NCBI GenBank assembly: GCA_030062745.1
Contig: CP099847.1
Span: 4,014,304-4,078,303 of the forward strand
Source: Capitulum mitella
Lineage: Eukaryota > Arthropoda > Thecostraca > Pollicipedomorpha > Pollicipedidae
DNA length: 64,000 nt
Direction of reading: 5' to 3'
In this document: one piece after another, positions 10,495 through 22,800 of the stretch
Layout of the letters: each line of letters starts with the position of its first letter
Position numbering within the stretch: the stretch's first letter is position 1
Notes under the pieces: generated by a model
What the model was told of the DNA's origin: nothing
The model's database searches: none
Seen by the model: only the letters and a program-made list of their open reading frames with translations
Translations under genes and position numbers: made by a program

Positions 10495-12070
10495 TGAGGT
10501 TTTCGGGCACAAGTTCGTTGGACTTAAGTTCGTGGGACAATAGTTTGTCGGGCAGTAGTTCGTAAGGACAAAAGTTCGTCGGACAAAAGTTCGCTTAGGG
10601 CAAAAGTTAGTCTAGGACAAAAGTTTGTCTCCCTAAAGTTCGTAGAGGACAAAAGTTCGTCTGGGACAAGAATTCGTCCAGGACAAAAGTTCGTCTGGCA
10701 GGAATTTGTTTGGGACAAAAGTTCGAAGACAAAAGTTAGGGCAAAAGTTCGTCCAGGAAAAAAGACTGTCAGTGTCACATGGTGCTCACACGAAAGTCCT
10801 TCAGGGCTATACATACCTAACCAGGAAAAATTGCCAACTGTCAGAAGACAGGGCATGGAATTATGCTGGTGAATAAGGCTCTGCCCATGGCCGGACCCAG
10901 AACTGATCCCATTCAAACTCGTGCACATCCAACTTTAGCCTTTGTGCACCGTGTTGACCTGCCCGAGTCACAGGCGAGTGGATAACCGGACCAAGGTTCG
11001 TAAGTCAAGGGTTCTTATAGGAAAAGGTTCGTTGCCAAAGGTTGGTATGCACGAGGTTCGTATGGTAAAAGGCTTGTATGGTAAAAGATTCTTATCGGAA
11101 AAGGTTCCTGACGCAAAAAGTTTGAACTGCAAAAGCCTCGTATGGAAAAGGTTCATGGGGAAAAAGGTTCGCAAGGGAAAAAGTTCGTAACGAAAAATGT
11201 TCGTAGCCAAAGGTTCTTAAGCAAAGGTTCGCAAAGGAAAAGGTTCGTAATGAAAAATGTTCGTAGCCAAAGGTTCTCAAGCAAAGGTTCGCATCGGGAA
11301 TGAGTCGCTCCAAGTTTGCGCAGAAGGCACGGTGTAGGACCGTAGACGCCGCAGGCTGATAAACGGTGCGATCGGATTTGGTTCGGTACAACAGTGAGGT
11401 AAGGTTAGGTTACGTCAGGTTACTTTTCTCTTTTAGGTCCACTTCTTTTCCGATACGAACCTTAAGTTAACTAACATTTAGTTTAGAGCCCTTCTCCTTA
11501 CAAATTTTTCCCTTACGAACCTTTTCCTACGAATCTTTTCCATACGAAACTTTTGCAGTACGAACCTTTTCCATTAGCGAGACGAACTTGTCCTAGACGA
11601 ATTTTTGCCCTTGACGAAATCTTGTTCTAGACAGACTTCTGTGATGACAGTGGTGATTCGAAATGACAGACTTTTGTCCCAGACAAACTTTTGCCCCAGA
11701 CAAACGTTTGCCCTATGCAAATTTTTGCCTTAGACGAACTTTTGTCCTGGACGAACTTTTGCGAGAAGAGCTTTTGCCCCAGACGAACCCTTGTACTAGA
11801 CGAACTTTCGCCCTAGACGAACTTCTGCAATACGAGCTTTCGTTCTAAACGAACTTTTGTCCTTGACGAGCTTTTTCCCCCGATGAACTTCTGCCCTAGA
11901 CGAACTTCCTCACGACGAACTTTTGCACAATGAATTTCGGTCCTAGACGAACTTTTGACCAAAACGAACTTAAACACGACGCACTTCTGCACAACGAACC
12001 TTTGCCAGACGAGCTTAAGTCCGACGAACTTTTGTTCGACGAACCCCTGCGATACGAACTTTTACCATAA
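10495..12070. repeat. Four-block minisatellite inverted repeat (foldback structure)
   Basis: Left arm: block A (about 10500-10765) repeats GGACAAAAGTTCGTC, and block B (about 10990-11295) repeats GGAAAAGGTTCGTA. Right arm: block B' (about 11440-11580) repeats TACGAACCTTTTCC, and block A' (about 11580-12065) repeats GACGAACTTTTGTCCTA. The order A-B-spacer-B'-A' makes the whole ~1.57 kb a large imperfect palindrome. The outermost units also match across the arms (GTTCGTTGGACTTAAGTTCG against the complement of CGAGCTTAAGTCCGACGAAC). Open frames reading RTNFCPR or LRTFGYEHF are repeat artefacts. Foldback transposons (Drosophila FB type) have arms built from tandem repeats, and this fits that architecture. 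Confidence 0.85.
11305..11425 (-). repeat. Dispersed segment with coding-like minus frame, copy 1
   Basis: It sits in the spacer of the foldback structure. It shares an extended match with 56215-56345: CGGTGTAGGA, GATAAACGGTGCGATC and TCGGTTC-type blocks in the same order and direction. The minus-strand frame reads RTKSDRTVYQPAASTVLHRA here and RTESDRTLYRHAASKILHRA in the other copy. That is a substitution pattern suggesting descent from a coding sequence, perhaps a transposon protein I do not recognise. Confidence 0.5.
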
Positions 12071-13300
12071 AACCCATCAGTGAGGGAAATACTTTGCAAT
12101 GCAATAATTCAACCTTGTATTGACTCTTCATAACAAAATATGACGCCGCAATCAGACAGTGGTTTGAAAAATTAAGTTTCGGAGTAAAGATGAAGAGCTG
12201 TCGGAAATGTCTGGAGGAAAAGTAGGAAAAAAGATATAAAGTAAAATAATGAGCAATCTACGTGTTTCGGAAAACAGACCTTACAGGACGACATACGACG
12301 GCATCTTGAAAGGAAAGCGCCGTGATTGGTCCAGTCTGCAAATGCACATGAAGGCAAATTCTCGTTAAGTTGACTGGTTAGCGAAAGGCTCCCCGTCGTC
12401 TACATAAACCGCTTGCGGGAAAAAACGATATCTGGGATACGTTTAGATCTATTCCTAGTCCATGTCCAACTGAGACTTTGTGTTGGTGAACAAAAAAGGC
12501 ACCATAACTAGTGAAAACGGTACGAGATCGATACCACTGGCCAAAGTTTTTTGAGGAGCTGCTATTCCGTTTCGTCATAGGCCTGAGCTTTACGGGCAGT
12601 GACTTGGGGTCAGAGGGTTGGTCAAGGAACAAATGGGAAAGAAACGTTTGATAAGGAAGTGCGAAAAGAAAACATTTTCCTCAGCATATGAAATGGTAAA
12701 GGAACTGTTATCCTTTCATATGCATTTCATTCTTCTTTCCATGGGCATGATTTTCATGGAATGCATTTAATTGCAGGTTGATAAAAGATAGAAAGAACTC
12801 CAAAATTATTTTCAATCAAACCTGAATAAACGCACGCCAAGGACAATGACTTTAAAGCATTCAAGCAATCTTTCGATATTAGCAGGGTATCACTGTATTG
12901 ACGTTCGGCGCCGTCATACCGCAGAAAACGGAATTTAGAATCACTGTCGAGACAAAATGTGGCCCTGGACGAAAGTATTGTTTTTTTTTTATAAGGCCTC
13001 TTTGTCTTTTGGAACAATTCATGGAGGGCAGGAACTTAATTACCACGAAACGTAGGAAAATCGCCCTTCAACGCAATTCAGTTCGTGATGTGCGCTGATG
13101 AGCCTTCGAGACGCATCACGATTTAGGTAACACGTCATAACCTGTCCGATAAAAGCTGCGTCATACCCTTCTTCTGCCGGGGAAAGCTCAGGCAAAAATC
13201 CTGTTTGCAAAGCCTCCTGAACCTTTTGGACACACTCAAAGTTTAAACGTTCCAATTTTGAACCCCTGATTGATGATCAAACTTCTCAAAAGTAAGAGGC
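12071..13300 (-). pseudogene. Cluster of protein-like minus-strand frames, unidentified
   Basis: Three consecutive minus frames have protein-like composition. One spans about 13040-13270 and contains LQTGFLPELSPAEEGYDAAF and VMTCYLNRDASRRLISAHHE. One spans 12754-13017 and contains LRYDGAERQYSDTLLISKDC. One spans 12378-12632 and contains KSLPVKLRPMTKRNSSSS. None has a convincing start, and stops or shifts separate them. They could be exons or a decayed transposon open frame. No motif identifies a family. Confidence 0.2.
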
Positions 13301-14789
13301 ATTTCCATGCTCAGTTTCAGCCTTATCAGCGGCAGAACAAGCTCCAAAAATGATGCATGCATCCTAACATACATCCTAATTACCCTCAAACATCTTAATA
13401 AGATTTCAAGGAAATCCGAACGTTACCAAGCAATGGTTTAGTTCGTTTAGTTGGGATGGTTAGCAATCATTTCCCAAAGCAAAGGTCAACAATAACAAGT
13501 AATGCCAATGTTTTTTTCTCCGAACGGTAAAAGCATCTTTGGAACCGTGTGGTCGGTCAATATTTTGACGAACACTTCGGAAGAAGTCCAAGTGATTTAC
13601 ATCCTTGAAAACGTCGCTGTTCTAAAAGACGTCAGCACCTAAGTTCGGGCAACCATTTTTGATTCTCGATTAAAAAACAATGCATCGAAATCCCTGACAG
13701 CGGGCGCAGCGTAGCACTGGCCACTGCTGTTCGTCTTTTTGTTGGTCATGCATTACTTCTCACCACAATTGGCCTGCTCTTTATCATTTTCTCGTAAGTC
13801 TTTCGATATCGAACGCTGCGATAGTCATCACGCATGGAAGCTAACATCGTAATAAGCTTAAGCTTTCATTTCTTTTTATATCGTTTCATCTGTTTGTATC
13901 TTGTCCCCTATTCAAGAACATCATCATGAGCAAAGGGACACAACCAAAACCTTGCCAAAAACTGACAACTGGACGTCTGGCAAAGCTGAACAGGATAGCA
14001 ATTCTAGTGACCCAAAATAAGACGCGCATGATATGCGACTTTCGATACTGCAGTCCATGCGTGTTCTTTCGTCTTTGCAGTCTATGCATGTTAATACTAC
14101 TGATATGGTGCCAAAAATGACAAACTTGATAACTTAGTAGGGATGTATTTTACTAGACAGATTTATTCCAGGTCGTCCATGTTCATGCGCACTCTAAGTG
14201 ACGAATAAAAAGCATACGCAGAACCAAGAAAAACAGATGTTAAAAAAGCAAAATAACAGCAATCTTGCAATCAGAGAAAACACGCATGTGACTTCGAGTG
14301 ACTCCGTCCTGGGCATCAAAATTACGAGAGATAGGAAACCTTTCCATATGCAACTTATGAAGGATGCAAGTCAGGGATGGTTCACATTAAACTTTCATTT
14401 TCGTCAGCTAGAGCAAACAATGACACATACAGTATGAGGCCAACACTTTTGGTGCAGTCGTTCACTTTCGGATCATTACAAAACCGAATCAGAAGTCAGC
14501 TTAGAGAGGGCGAAGTAATAAAGAGATAAAACGAATATCAGTCCACGTGTTGTGGACGACCATGTTTAGGAGCAATGGAGTTCTAACAGACGTAACAAAA
14601 AGAAAACGAACAAATACGGCCAGAGAGAGTCTGGAATGTTCGATGGTAACGGCACGAGCGACGGAAACGTTCCTCTTTCCCAGATAATATCGCGCTAAAG
14701 TGTTTATTCCCAATATATGTTATCAAAAACGGACAGGCGTCGGTACGCATGAGAAAGTGATGAAAATGTGACGCATACCACTCTACCAA
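13301..14789. other. No gene seen
   Basis: AT-leaning sequence without recognisable repeats or coding segments. Confidence 0.35.
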
Positions 14790-15990
14790 TAGCTATTGCC
14801 TGCCGCCTGGCGTGGCGTCTGAGCTCCAGACGTCGATTCGTGGGAACGCGTCAGGCGAACTATACGGTCTCTCATAGCCTGGTTTGCAGTCGCGGTACGG
14901 CCCTGGTCCCCGAGTCGGGCGTGTTTCGCGGGGCAGCAGGTGCCGGTCGGCCCGGCCGACGGGTGCTGTCCGTGGTCCGGGCCGGGCCTGAACCGGGCAC
15001 TTTATCCAGGGAATGTGCTGGCGCGTCCCTCGCCGCGAGAGGACCACCTGCTCTCCGTCCAGGGCCGGCCGGAGGGCGAGATAGCGCGCGCCCAAGTGTG
15101 GGCTCTCACCAGACGAGGTTTAGCTACGCCGGTCCCGGCTGCCGGCGACCCGTGGCCTGTGGCTGCTCCGGTCACGCCTGCCGGTGACCTGTGACCGGGG
15201 TGGGCTGCTCTGGCCACAGCTGCCGGTGACCCGTGGCCGGGGTCGGCTGTTCCAGCCACTGCTGCCGCTCACCGGAGGTTCTGGCCGGGGTCCGGGGCAC
15301 ACCGCCGCCGCGCCGGCCGTCTGATCATGGTCGCCATTGGCCGTCCCCCTCCCGCTCACCCCCCGGCCGGGCCGGCCATTGGCGCTGCCAGGACGGCGGC
15401 CATGCTGGCGTCTGCAACCGCAAGTCAAAAGTGAGACCGGCTGCCGGTGGCGGCGGCGGCGGCGGGCCCCGACCGGCCTGCCGCCGGCCGGCCGACCCCG
15501 CTGTCAGCAATGGCGGCCGGCGCCAGCACCAGGCTGCCGGTCCCGAACGTCTGGCACGTCCCTCCGGCCGGGACTGAATCCCCCGGCAGAGACTGGCATG
15601 GTCCCCCAGCCGGGACTGAGCCCACAGCCGGGACTGAACCCCCAGCCTGGAATGCCACGTCCGCCCAGACTGACACGGTCCCCTCCTCAGGCGGACCCTC
15701 GGTCTCTGAGGTCGGCCTCAGGTCTCAGGTCGGTCTCAGGTCGGTCACGGTCTCTGAGCTGCCGGAGCTCGGGCCGCGACCGGCTGTCCCGTGCGGCCGG
15801 GACCCGGACGCGTCGCTGGCCTGCGACGTGTCGTCACTGGACAACGGCCCGCCGCCCGACGCCGTGACGCGTCAGGCCGTGACGCGTCCTCCCACCGCCA
15901 GACGTTCCGCCCAGCCGTGGCCTGGCACCGGCACGTGACGGCTCCCCGACCTCGGACGTCCCAGTCTGACCTTGTCACGTCTTCAATAAC
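14790..15990. promoter_or_regulatory. CpG island with GC-rich minisatellites
   Basis: GC content rises abruptly and is rich in CCGGCC blocks. Two tandem repeats lie inside. The first, at about 15125-15300, has a ~48-bp unit around CTGCCGGTGACCCGTGGCC. The second, at about 15555-15650, has a ~21-bp unit around CCGGGACTGAACCCCCAG. Overlapping long frames on both strands are attributed to base composition. No strong splice donor marks either edge, so the direction of any associated gene is open. Confidence 0.6.
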
Positions 15991-17190
15991 GCACCTGGTT
16001 CGACCATGTTGATCGCGTCGATTATATGGGAAAACTGTCTCAGACATATGATGGTGCTTAAGTAGTGCAGGAAGTAAATGGTTTCCGTCCACAGATAATG
16101 TGGAGGAGTCGATCACCTAATCTTGCTAAGATGCCGTTGGCGTGCGACAGTGCAACATACACCCTCTTGAGAATTGACAATGTTCTCAGATACTAGAGGA
16201 CATTTCAGAGTCGGCTGACTATGACACGGCATTTCAGCAAACGACTAGAGTAGAATATCCCAAGCCCACAGATAAAACGTTACTCAGCCAGACATGTACC
16301 TTACTTTGTGGCGTGGTGGACAGAAAGCAGTTTGTCTGAAGTAGCGATTGCACTTCTCTACGCTCCAGAGGTTACAAAAATGGTGTAAAGTGATATGTTG
16401 CTGATATTTTCTCAGTGTTGAGATCATGTTTCAGGTAAGTCCAAGATGCACTCATACAAAACTGAGCGGAAACATAGCAGTCTGAACGACGGACCCCAAT
16501 TGTTTGAAAGGTGTGCCTGACGCTCCTAAAAATCGACTGCCGTTCTTCCACCCTGAAACGTAAAGATGGCCCTGCGTCCAATCCTGCGCAACCTAATTTG
16601 TCTCGCATATCGCCACTTCAGCACAAGCGCTGATTCTTGAAAAGGTTCGGTCAAAATCGGACTGAAACTAAAGACACTTCTAATAGGAACCGATGACTCG
16701 AGCATTCACGCTGATGGGGATGCCCGGGAAGAGACTTTGAGACCTCCGATCGCGTCATAACGTGCGTCACACTAGCGGACAGACTGACAAGAGGTGGTCG
16801 GCCCGATTGATTGCCGGTGGCGCAGACGCACCCAAGTGGGGAAGACACGGTGCCCGAGCCCTTTCCTTAGGGTGTAGGTCAGAGTTATAGGAACGCATGT
16901 CTTAAAGAAAAATATGAAGGGAATCATAAATAACTGCGTTGCATGCCCAAAGGCTACTTTTCACGTCAAACTTAATGTTCATGAATGCATCCGGATGGTG
17001 ATCGGGGAAGCGCAGGAGAACGGGTCAGCCGACAGGTCTGCCTGTGTCTGAATGCGCTGGTGACGAATATTTTAGGATGAATTACAATGATATGCCTGAG
17101 GGAAATTCATATCAAGCGCATTACATTAGCGCTGACAAGCTGCGTGCTGACAGGCGCGGATTTGGAAAGAGTACAGCAGTGCATGCCTAT
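15991..17190. other. No established gene; isolated donor-like site
   Basis: A strong plus-strand donor-like sequence, TTTCAG|GTAAGTCC, has GT at 16435-16436. The minus strand over 16372-16608 holds a 78-codon frame from an ATG (MRDKLGCAGLDAG...) with protein-like composition. Neither is supported by further signals. Confidence 0.25.
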
Positions 17191-17201
17191 TTCGCTCTTC
17201 T

Positions 17202-17425
17202 TCATGTTTTTTCAATGATACGCATGGCTTTGGGTTCTGGAGTTTTTGTACCCCAGTTGTCATAAACGGGCTTCCAAATTGCAAGATCCACGTCCTGTGG
17301 GGTTTTGCACTTTGCATGCCTGGCCCGACGCAAAACATGGAACTCCTGAGACGGACCTGTGGCGTTCCGCGTCCGACCATCGCACAGGGCAGCCTGCGTA
17401 TCATTCCACGCCACACTGACTCTTC
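17202..17425 (-). CDS. Candidate terminal exon, unknown protein
   Basis: A minus frame is open for about 70 codons and ends with TGA. It has a strikingly protein-like composition: VAWNDTQAALCDGRTRN, then EFHVLRRARHAKCKTPQDVD, then LAIWKPVYDNWGTKTPEPKA. No methionine start lies upstream in frame before a stop, so it would be a 3' exon or a transposon fragment. I do not recognise the family. No classic acceptor tract is visible just upstream. Confidence 0.25.
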
Positions 17426-17818
17426 ACGTTCCTACATCCTTGATCACATTTTCGCAAGCACTTCTGCCTCTCAACAGCATTTCTGTTGCCTGGCTCCATC
17501 TCTAGTTGTTTTTGGACCGCCGTGGTCTGGGAACGTCATAACGCGCCACCCTTGCCGTTCGGCAGCACGGATAGGAATGACCTGACGCCAGGTCAGCTCA
17601 TCTCTGCTCGGGAGCGGAGCCTGCAACTGAACAAATGACGTCATAACACCGTAGCCTCTTCACCGGACGTTGGGTTTCACTTTTTAATTGCATTGGGCGT
17701 TTACAGTGTCCCTATTTTTGTCCAGTTTTGACCCGACCTTTACCAGAAATTGGCGCTTAAGCCGAAATGGTCACACGCAAAGTTCCACAACGTTCTATCA
17801 TTCCTGCGGAAACTGTCT

Positions 17819-17842
17819 AAAAAAAAAAAAAAAAAAAAAAAA
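17819..17842 (+). repeat. A-tract
   Basis: An uninterrupted run of about 23 A residues. It could be the tail of a retroposed sequence lying to its left (about 17590-17818), but no target duplication was found. Confidence 0.6.
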
Positions 17843-18127
17843 ACAGGGAACGCATGGTTTGACGTCGGCAGCAAAAGCAGCCCCCTCTAGAGAGCGCGCT
17901 GGCAGCTCTCCCCCCAGGTATAGGCAGTCCATTCCCGCTGGCGTAGACGTGGCGCGACACTTCAACCATCGAGTAGTCCGGCACTGACGCCAAACCGGTC
18001 TGAGCGCCGTTAGCGAAACCCCACTATACAAAAACCTGGTCACGCTACACAGAACCCTGCCTCCTTCGGAGCACAGCCACTGCGGGCATCGCGAAATCCA
18101 GCGCCAGACCTCGGGATATCGGACCCG
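17843..18127. other. Moderately GC-rich, possible SINE-like segment
   Basis: The minus strand reads through without stops (…FLYSGVSLTALRPVW…), which may be chance. A short unit, GACGATTTCGTGAC, occurs three times in tandem at 18128-18162. There is no tRNA-like promoter that I would defend. Confidence 0.25.
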
Positions 18128-18400
18128 ACGATTCCGTGACGATTTCGTGACGATTTCGTGACGGACGCCAGGCGTGATCCAGCGGCGAGCGACGCCGCCT
18201 GCCGCCGCCGGGTCAGTCTGCGGCCGGCACAGCCACTGGCCAGAGCAGGGCCAGACTCGTGTTCGAGTCTGACATCATCCGACTCAGCCGGCCACTACAC
18301 GGAACGTTGTCCGCCGCCGAGAGACCTGTCGGGAATTCATCACCAGCGGCCGACGCCGCCGTATCAAAATATCCCTTGGCGCTCAACCGCCTGAGCTGAC
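18128..18400. promoter_or_regulatory. Small GC-rich island
   Basis: A GC- and CpG-rich patch beginning with the 13-14-bp triplicate GTGACGATTTC and followed by GCCGCCGG blocks. It is too short to call a promoter confidently. Confidence 0.35.
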
Positions 18401-20639
18401 CGCTCCGTCTCAGTTTAGTCTTTCACTCCTGGGGATCCAACAGGTACCGTTCATTTCGTTGAGCGACGTCGGAAGATTCCGGTCCGCCACTCTGCCGTCA
18501 CTACGTCTGCCTCTTCACCGTCACCTATCCAGGACACTCGACGAACGAACCAAATCGCACATCACATTGGATTCGGAGAGATTGCCAGGGGACGCAGCTA
18601 AAATGAAGGGAAGAGGGTGTTGCGACATCAAAATCTCTAGCATGGCGTCCTAGAAACCGATGTCCAAATTACACATTCCTTTCTGACGGTGAAATGCGGT
18701 ACAAAAAAGGACTTGACTGACCTTTAAAATCGGCACTCAGAACATAGGAACGTCTCAAAAATGGGAATAGCAGATAACTCCGAAATTAGTATATCATGGC
18801 CAATGAGAAAAGTGCGGGCCCCTAGGACTCCAATCACAGTATCGCGCTTTTGAGGAAAACACGAAAAGGTACCGTAAAGCGAAAAAATTCAACGGGCGCC
18901 ATTTTTAACGGTGCGATGCTGTTGTGATCCACGAGCACTAGTAACGTACCTTTTTCATGACTCGAGAAAGATAATTCAGAAACGCTGTTCCAGAAAAAAT
19001 CAGCTGGGCAAGCTATCCATGAAAACCGGGCAATTCTTCGATCGACTGCTTCCTTGTAGCTAACATACGTCTGAAATGGTGTTTGTATGACCACAACCCC
19101 AAACTAAGTACCATGGAAATTTCGTAAAACCGTTCAGAGATAACGCTAGTTGTAACCCATCTGACCATTAATAAACAAATGCAGATCGGCTTTATGTAGG
19201 AATCCTAACCATCTCGAAAGACCAACCAGTTAATCACGTCAGAAGGATATAGAATGCATACCCTTGTGCAACAAAGAGAATAAAACTGATTTATGTGCGA
19301 TAAGAAAGACGTTAAAATTCCTCGTTATCCCCGAAATATATGGTTTAGACATCATAAAACCAGCTTATTTCAGGATATTAGGATTATTAAGCAGACACAA
19401 TCATGCGAAAAGTCCAGGGGCCCAAAGCCCGTTTCTGAGTGAATCAAATCATATTCATAGAAAAAGCAGTCTTCATTACCCCAAAGAAGCCGGCTTTCAT
19501 ATCTGTATTCATATTGGAATGAACATTTAGGACCTAGGCCTTCTGCAGCAGGTCTGATAAAATTTAACTACAAAATTCAAAACGCTGAGACTTGTAAGTT
19601 TCGAAAAGCCAACCTCAGAACTGTTGACACCAGCACGACAGATACGTCACAAAGATACCTCATTTGCAACAAAGCGAATCGACCCAGTTTGTTAGTGCCA
19701 AAAGCATATAGTGTGTATAATAGCAGTACAGTATCGTCCGTAGGCCGTCAAAACCGTATTTCCTCTGCTCTCAAAAACTAAAGCTTTCCTGTTTTTAACT
19801 TCGGTTTGTATGACTGCCTTGCGTTACCTAAGCGTACATTTCAAATCCATCATGCTCTGGCAGTGCTAAGCATGATAATTTTCTGATAAGCTCCTTGATG
19901 CTCTAACTTTCTGTTCATCTAACGGGAGTTTTCTAAAGTTATGCTCATACTTAACTAATGCTTTAAAAGCTGGAAGGTTTCCAGAGTAGTCTCTTGTCTG
20001 ACGGCTTGGTCCAGACAGCAATGTCGACTTACTGTTTGTAGATGAAAGCAGGTTTGAGGAAAAATATCATTCATTAAAGGTGACTAGTTGGTGACATGAC
20101 ACTACAGGTGACATGGATACTCTTTGAAACGTGTGAATTTCTCTTTGTTTCTTTTCACGACAGGAGATTTGTTTAACATTTATGTTACTTAGAAAAACTG
20201 ATGGCAAAACAAGATTGGCAAGATAAGGCATCTCCGAAATGCGGAACAACTTCTTAATCTCCGTAAATGACAAACTATCTTTTTCAGGCAACTGACATCG
20301 CCGATCTTTCAGTCGTTTTATCCAAGCCAATTCCCACATATCTTCAGAGCTTTCCGTCAATATTTCACACACGTCAAACATTAGCATATCTTATGTTCAG
20401 GTTATTCACTACATTTACGAATCAGTGCGCCACACTGGCATGGTTGGCAACAGCCGGCAAAAATTAATGTCTGCCACCGGATTGGATCAGTTAAAACTGC
20501 CCGGTTAATAAGGTTTCACTCCCTCTTTACACGGTTTAATGTCCTCAAAACAACAGCAAACAAAACCATGAAAGCGCATGACATCTTTAAAGTTTTATTG
20601 CCTTGTACGCCGACATGTGCGATGCGCCCGACATTAAAC
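18401..20639. other. No gene seen
   Basis: Over 2 kb of AT-leaning sequence with no repeat family, microsatellite or coding segment I can support. Confidence 0.4.
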
Positions 20640-20900
20640 AAAATGAACAGCAGACCTACGTTTGAGCCCGGGTCCGTTCAGACTCCACCCGGATTCGCGG
20701 TCTTTTTTGGCATCGGTCTCAAGCGAATCGATTCGTAATTTCTTAGGAATGGACTGTGAGTCAAACCACAAAGTGGCAGAGCACTAGACACGAAATCAGA
20801 CTCGCAAGATTGTAAAACGCTGAATTCGGTCTTCAATTCGAACTACAGCAAGTTTGGCTCCTACTCAGCCTCAGACTAAGCCAAGCCAGAACCAGAGCTA
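20640..20900. repeat. Degenerate GACTCGGA-type low-complexity patch
   Basis: Loose repetitions of ACTC(A/G)GA and GAATCGATTCG occur, followed by AAGCCAAGCCAGAACCAGAGC. It is similar in style to the clearer array at 22290-22430 and the patch at 22730-22800. Confidence 0.4.
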
Positions 20901-22285
20901 GCACAAAAATAAGTCCATCCTGAAATACAGTAATATTAGGACTCATTTAATCTCAGATAAGAGCACGAGGCATAAAGGTTGACTTCAACCACGTTTATAT
21001 CTGATTGCATGTCCGCCCTTCTCATCACCAACCATCTCGAGAACCTAAGACTTGGAACAATTTTCTGAACTGGCTTGTTCAGAAAAAAGACAATGATGCA
21101 AAACAATATGGCTTCAACCAGGTTGATATCTGAGCTCATGTGAACCCAAATGTATTTGCTATGCATTTCTGGACATCAGAGACTTGAAACAGTTACCACA
21201 TTTGAAGAACACTGATTATATTTGCTTCCATCTTCATGCACTGGAAAGTACATGCACTATGAGCATTTATCGTTATCTTGCACTATTCTACGGAAACAAT
21301 GAAATTGCACGAAATGTGGGCACGCTATAAAAGGCAAGATATACTGACAAGGAGTCATTCTTATGTATGTTACTGATCTTCTTAAAAAATGCGCTTTTTT
21401 GCTGCTCATGAAATATAAATACCGAACTATACATTTAGGCCTGACCAAACCATGCAGACAGTCTTGGAGCATTACAGACGCTAACGTTAGTCCTATGGTC
21501 TGCAACTGCAACAGTGCGCTTCCGAGTTTGCGCTGAGTCTGTGCAGACGCGCACACAATGCGGACGGCAATTTGTGAATACCTGCAGGTGGAAATACCTA
21601 TACAGCCATTATGAACCTGCGTGTGGAAGCTTCTGGCAAATGTTGAGTTTCTCTGATGAATTTCAGACATATGCTAGTATATGTATTTTTAGTTCTCCAT
21701 GGACGTTGCGAGATCTACCATTTTTAGAGAGTACGAATATTAAGCTCATCAGTTTTCGCCATCACATGACGAAGTAATCATGGGCACACACTAAGATTAT
21801 GAATCTGCACGCCTGCTATTCATGGGTCAATTTTTCACCTACAATGGATCCACAGGAAACGCATAAATCAATCTGAAAATGTATGGGACTCTTGGGTGAA
21901 GTTCTGAATTTCATAAGCTATCGTTGGTAACTGACGTCACAACGGTACTGACAGTACTTACTACAGACATTGCAGGTGATCGGACGCCCGAATGTCAGCT
22001 GATTCTGTAAGGACGTTGGTTTTGCACAGATGCATGCAGGAGTGAGCGCTGAATGAAATTAGGCCTTTAGACTTGATATACATACCGAATGCCAATGCAG
22101 ACATTTGCCAAAAAAATACGATTATCTTCAGTCTTCACTACTAAATCGGTGAAGCCAATCTCCAGACGCGGTGACTGGCATTAGTCTGATGTGCACTGTA
22201 ATTTTTCGGCAGAAAGGTCGCACGATATGACACTACAGCAATGAAACAACACTAACAGACTGTAATTAACCCTCTCCTTGCCTTT
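20901..22285. other. No gene seen
   Basis: Two short segments share CAACCA(C/G)GTTTATATCTGA / CAACCAGGTTGATATCTGA (20986 and 21116), suggesting a ~130-bp imperfect duplication. Nothing else is recognised. Confidence 0.35.
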
Positions 22286-22800
22286 TTAGGCACGGCTCGG
22301 ACTCGGGCTAGGTCACAGACCTTTTTGTCGCGGTCTCTGACTCGGAATCACCCATTATTTTCGGGCGTGACTCGGATTCGGATTCGGAATCACCAAATCG
22401 GAGAGACGGTGAATCAGACCTAGGCAGGGTTGAAAATTTGGTTGTTGTTCCTGGTGCCGGATAATGATTATTATGTTGGAGTACAAAATTTTGCAAAATG
22501 TAATACTGGTTTCGTTGGCACTCTTTGTGTAAGTCAGCTATGGCATCAAACCTGCCTGTTACTGCACGGAGACAGAGTGTTTGCTTCCAGAGTTTAAAAT
22601 CTGTCAACATGGTTATAATGTAGCTTTTTGACTGAGGCACAAGATCAGACTTTTGGAATATCAAATGTTTTTGGAGCACATATTGTCTGGTGTTCTTCAA
22701 CATAAAAAACAACGCCTTTGCCAACCTTGGACCGAAGCCCGGGCTCGGAACAACAGGACTCAGACTCAGAATTAGACTCGCTGCTTTGGACTCAAACCTG
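22286..22800. repeat. GACTCGGATTCG hexamer arrays bracketing a protein-like frame
   Basis: Arrays of (GACTCG/GATTCG) hexamers lie at 22285-22400, with similar GGCTCGG/GACTCAGA units at 22733-22800. Between them the minus strand has a 138-codon frame from ATG at about 22724 (with DFKLWKQTLCLRAVTGRF), ending in a Ser-Glu repeat that is simply the translated hexamer array. The unique part could be a transposon fragment. I do not recognise it. Confidence 0.45.

Noticed and set aside
10524..11391. Minus frames reading RTNFCPR / LRTFGYEHFSLRTF
   Set aside because: Translations of the tandem units of the foldback arms, not a protein.
11395..11425. Possible telomere-like GGTTAGGTTACGTCAGGTTAC
   Set aside because: Only one or two TTAGG-like units, with no array. 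GGTTAGGTT also occurs inside the MITE.
17819..17842. Processed pseudogene marked by an A-tract
   Set aside because: No gene-like sequence, target duplication or polyadenylation signal immediately upstream.
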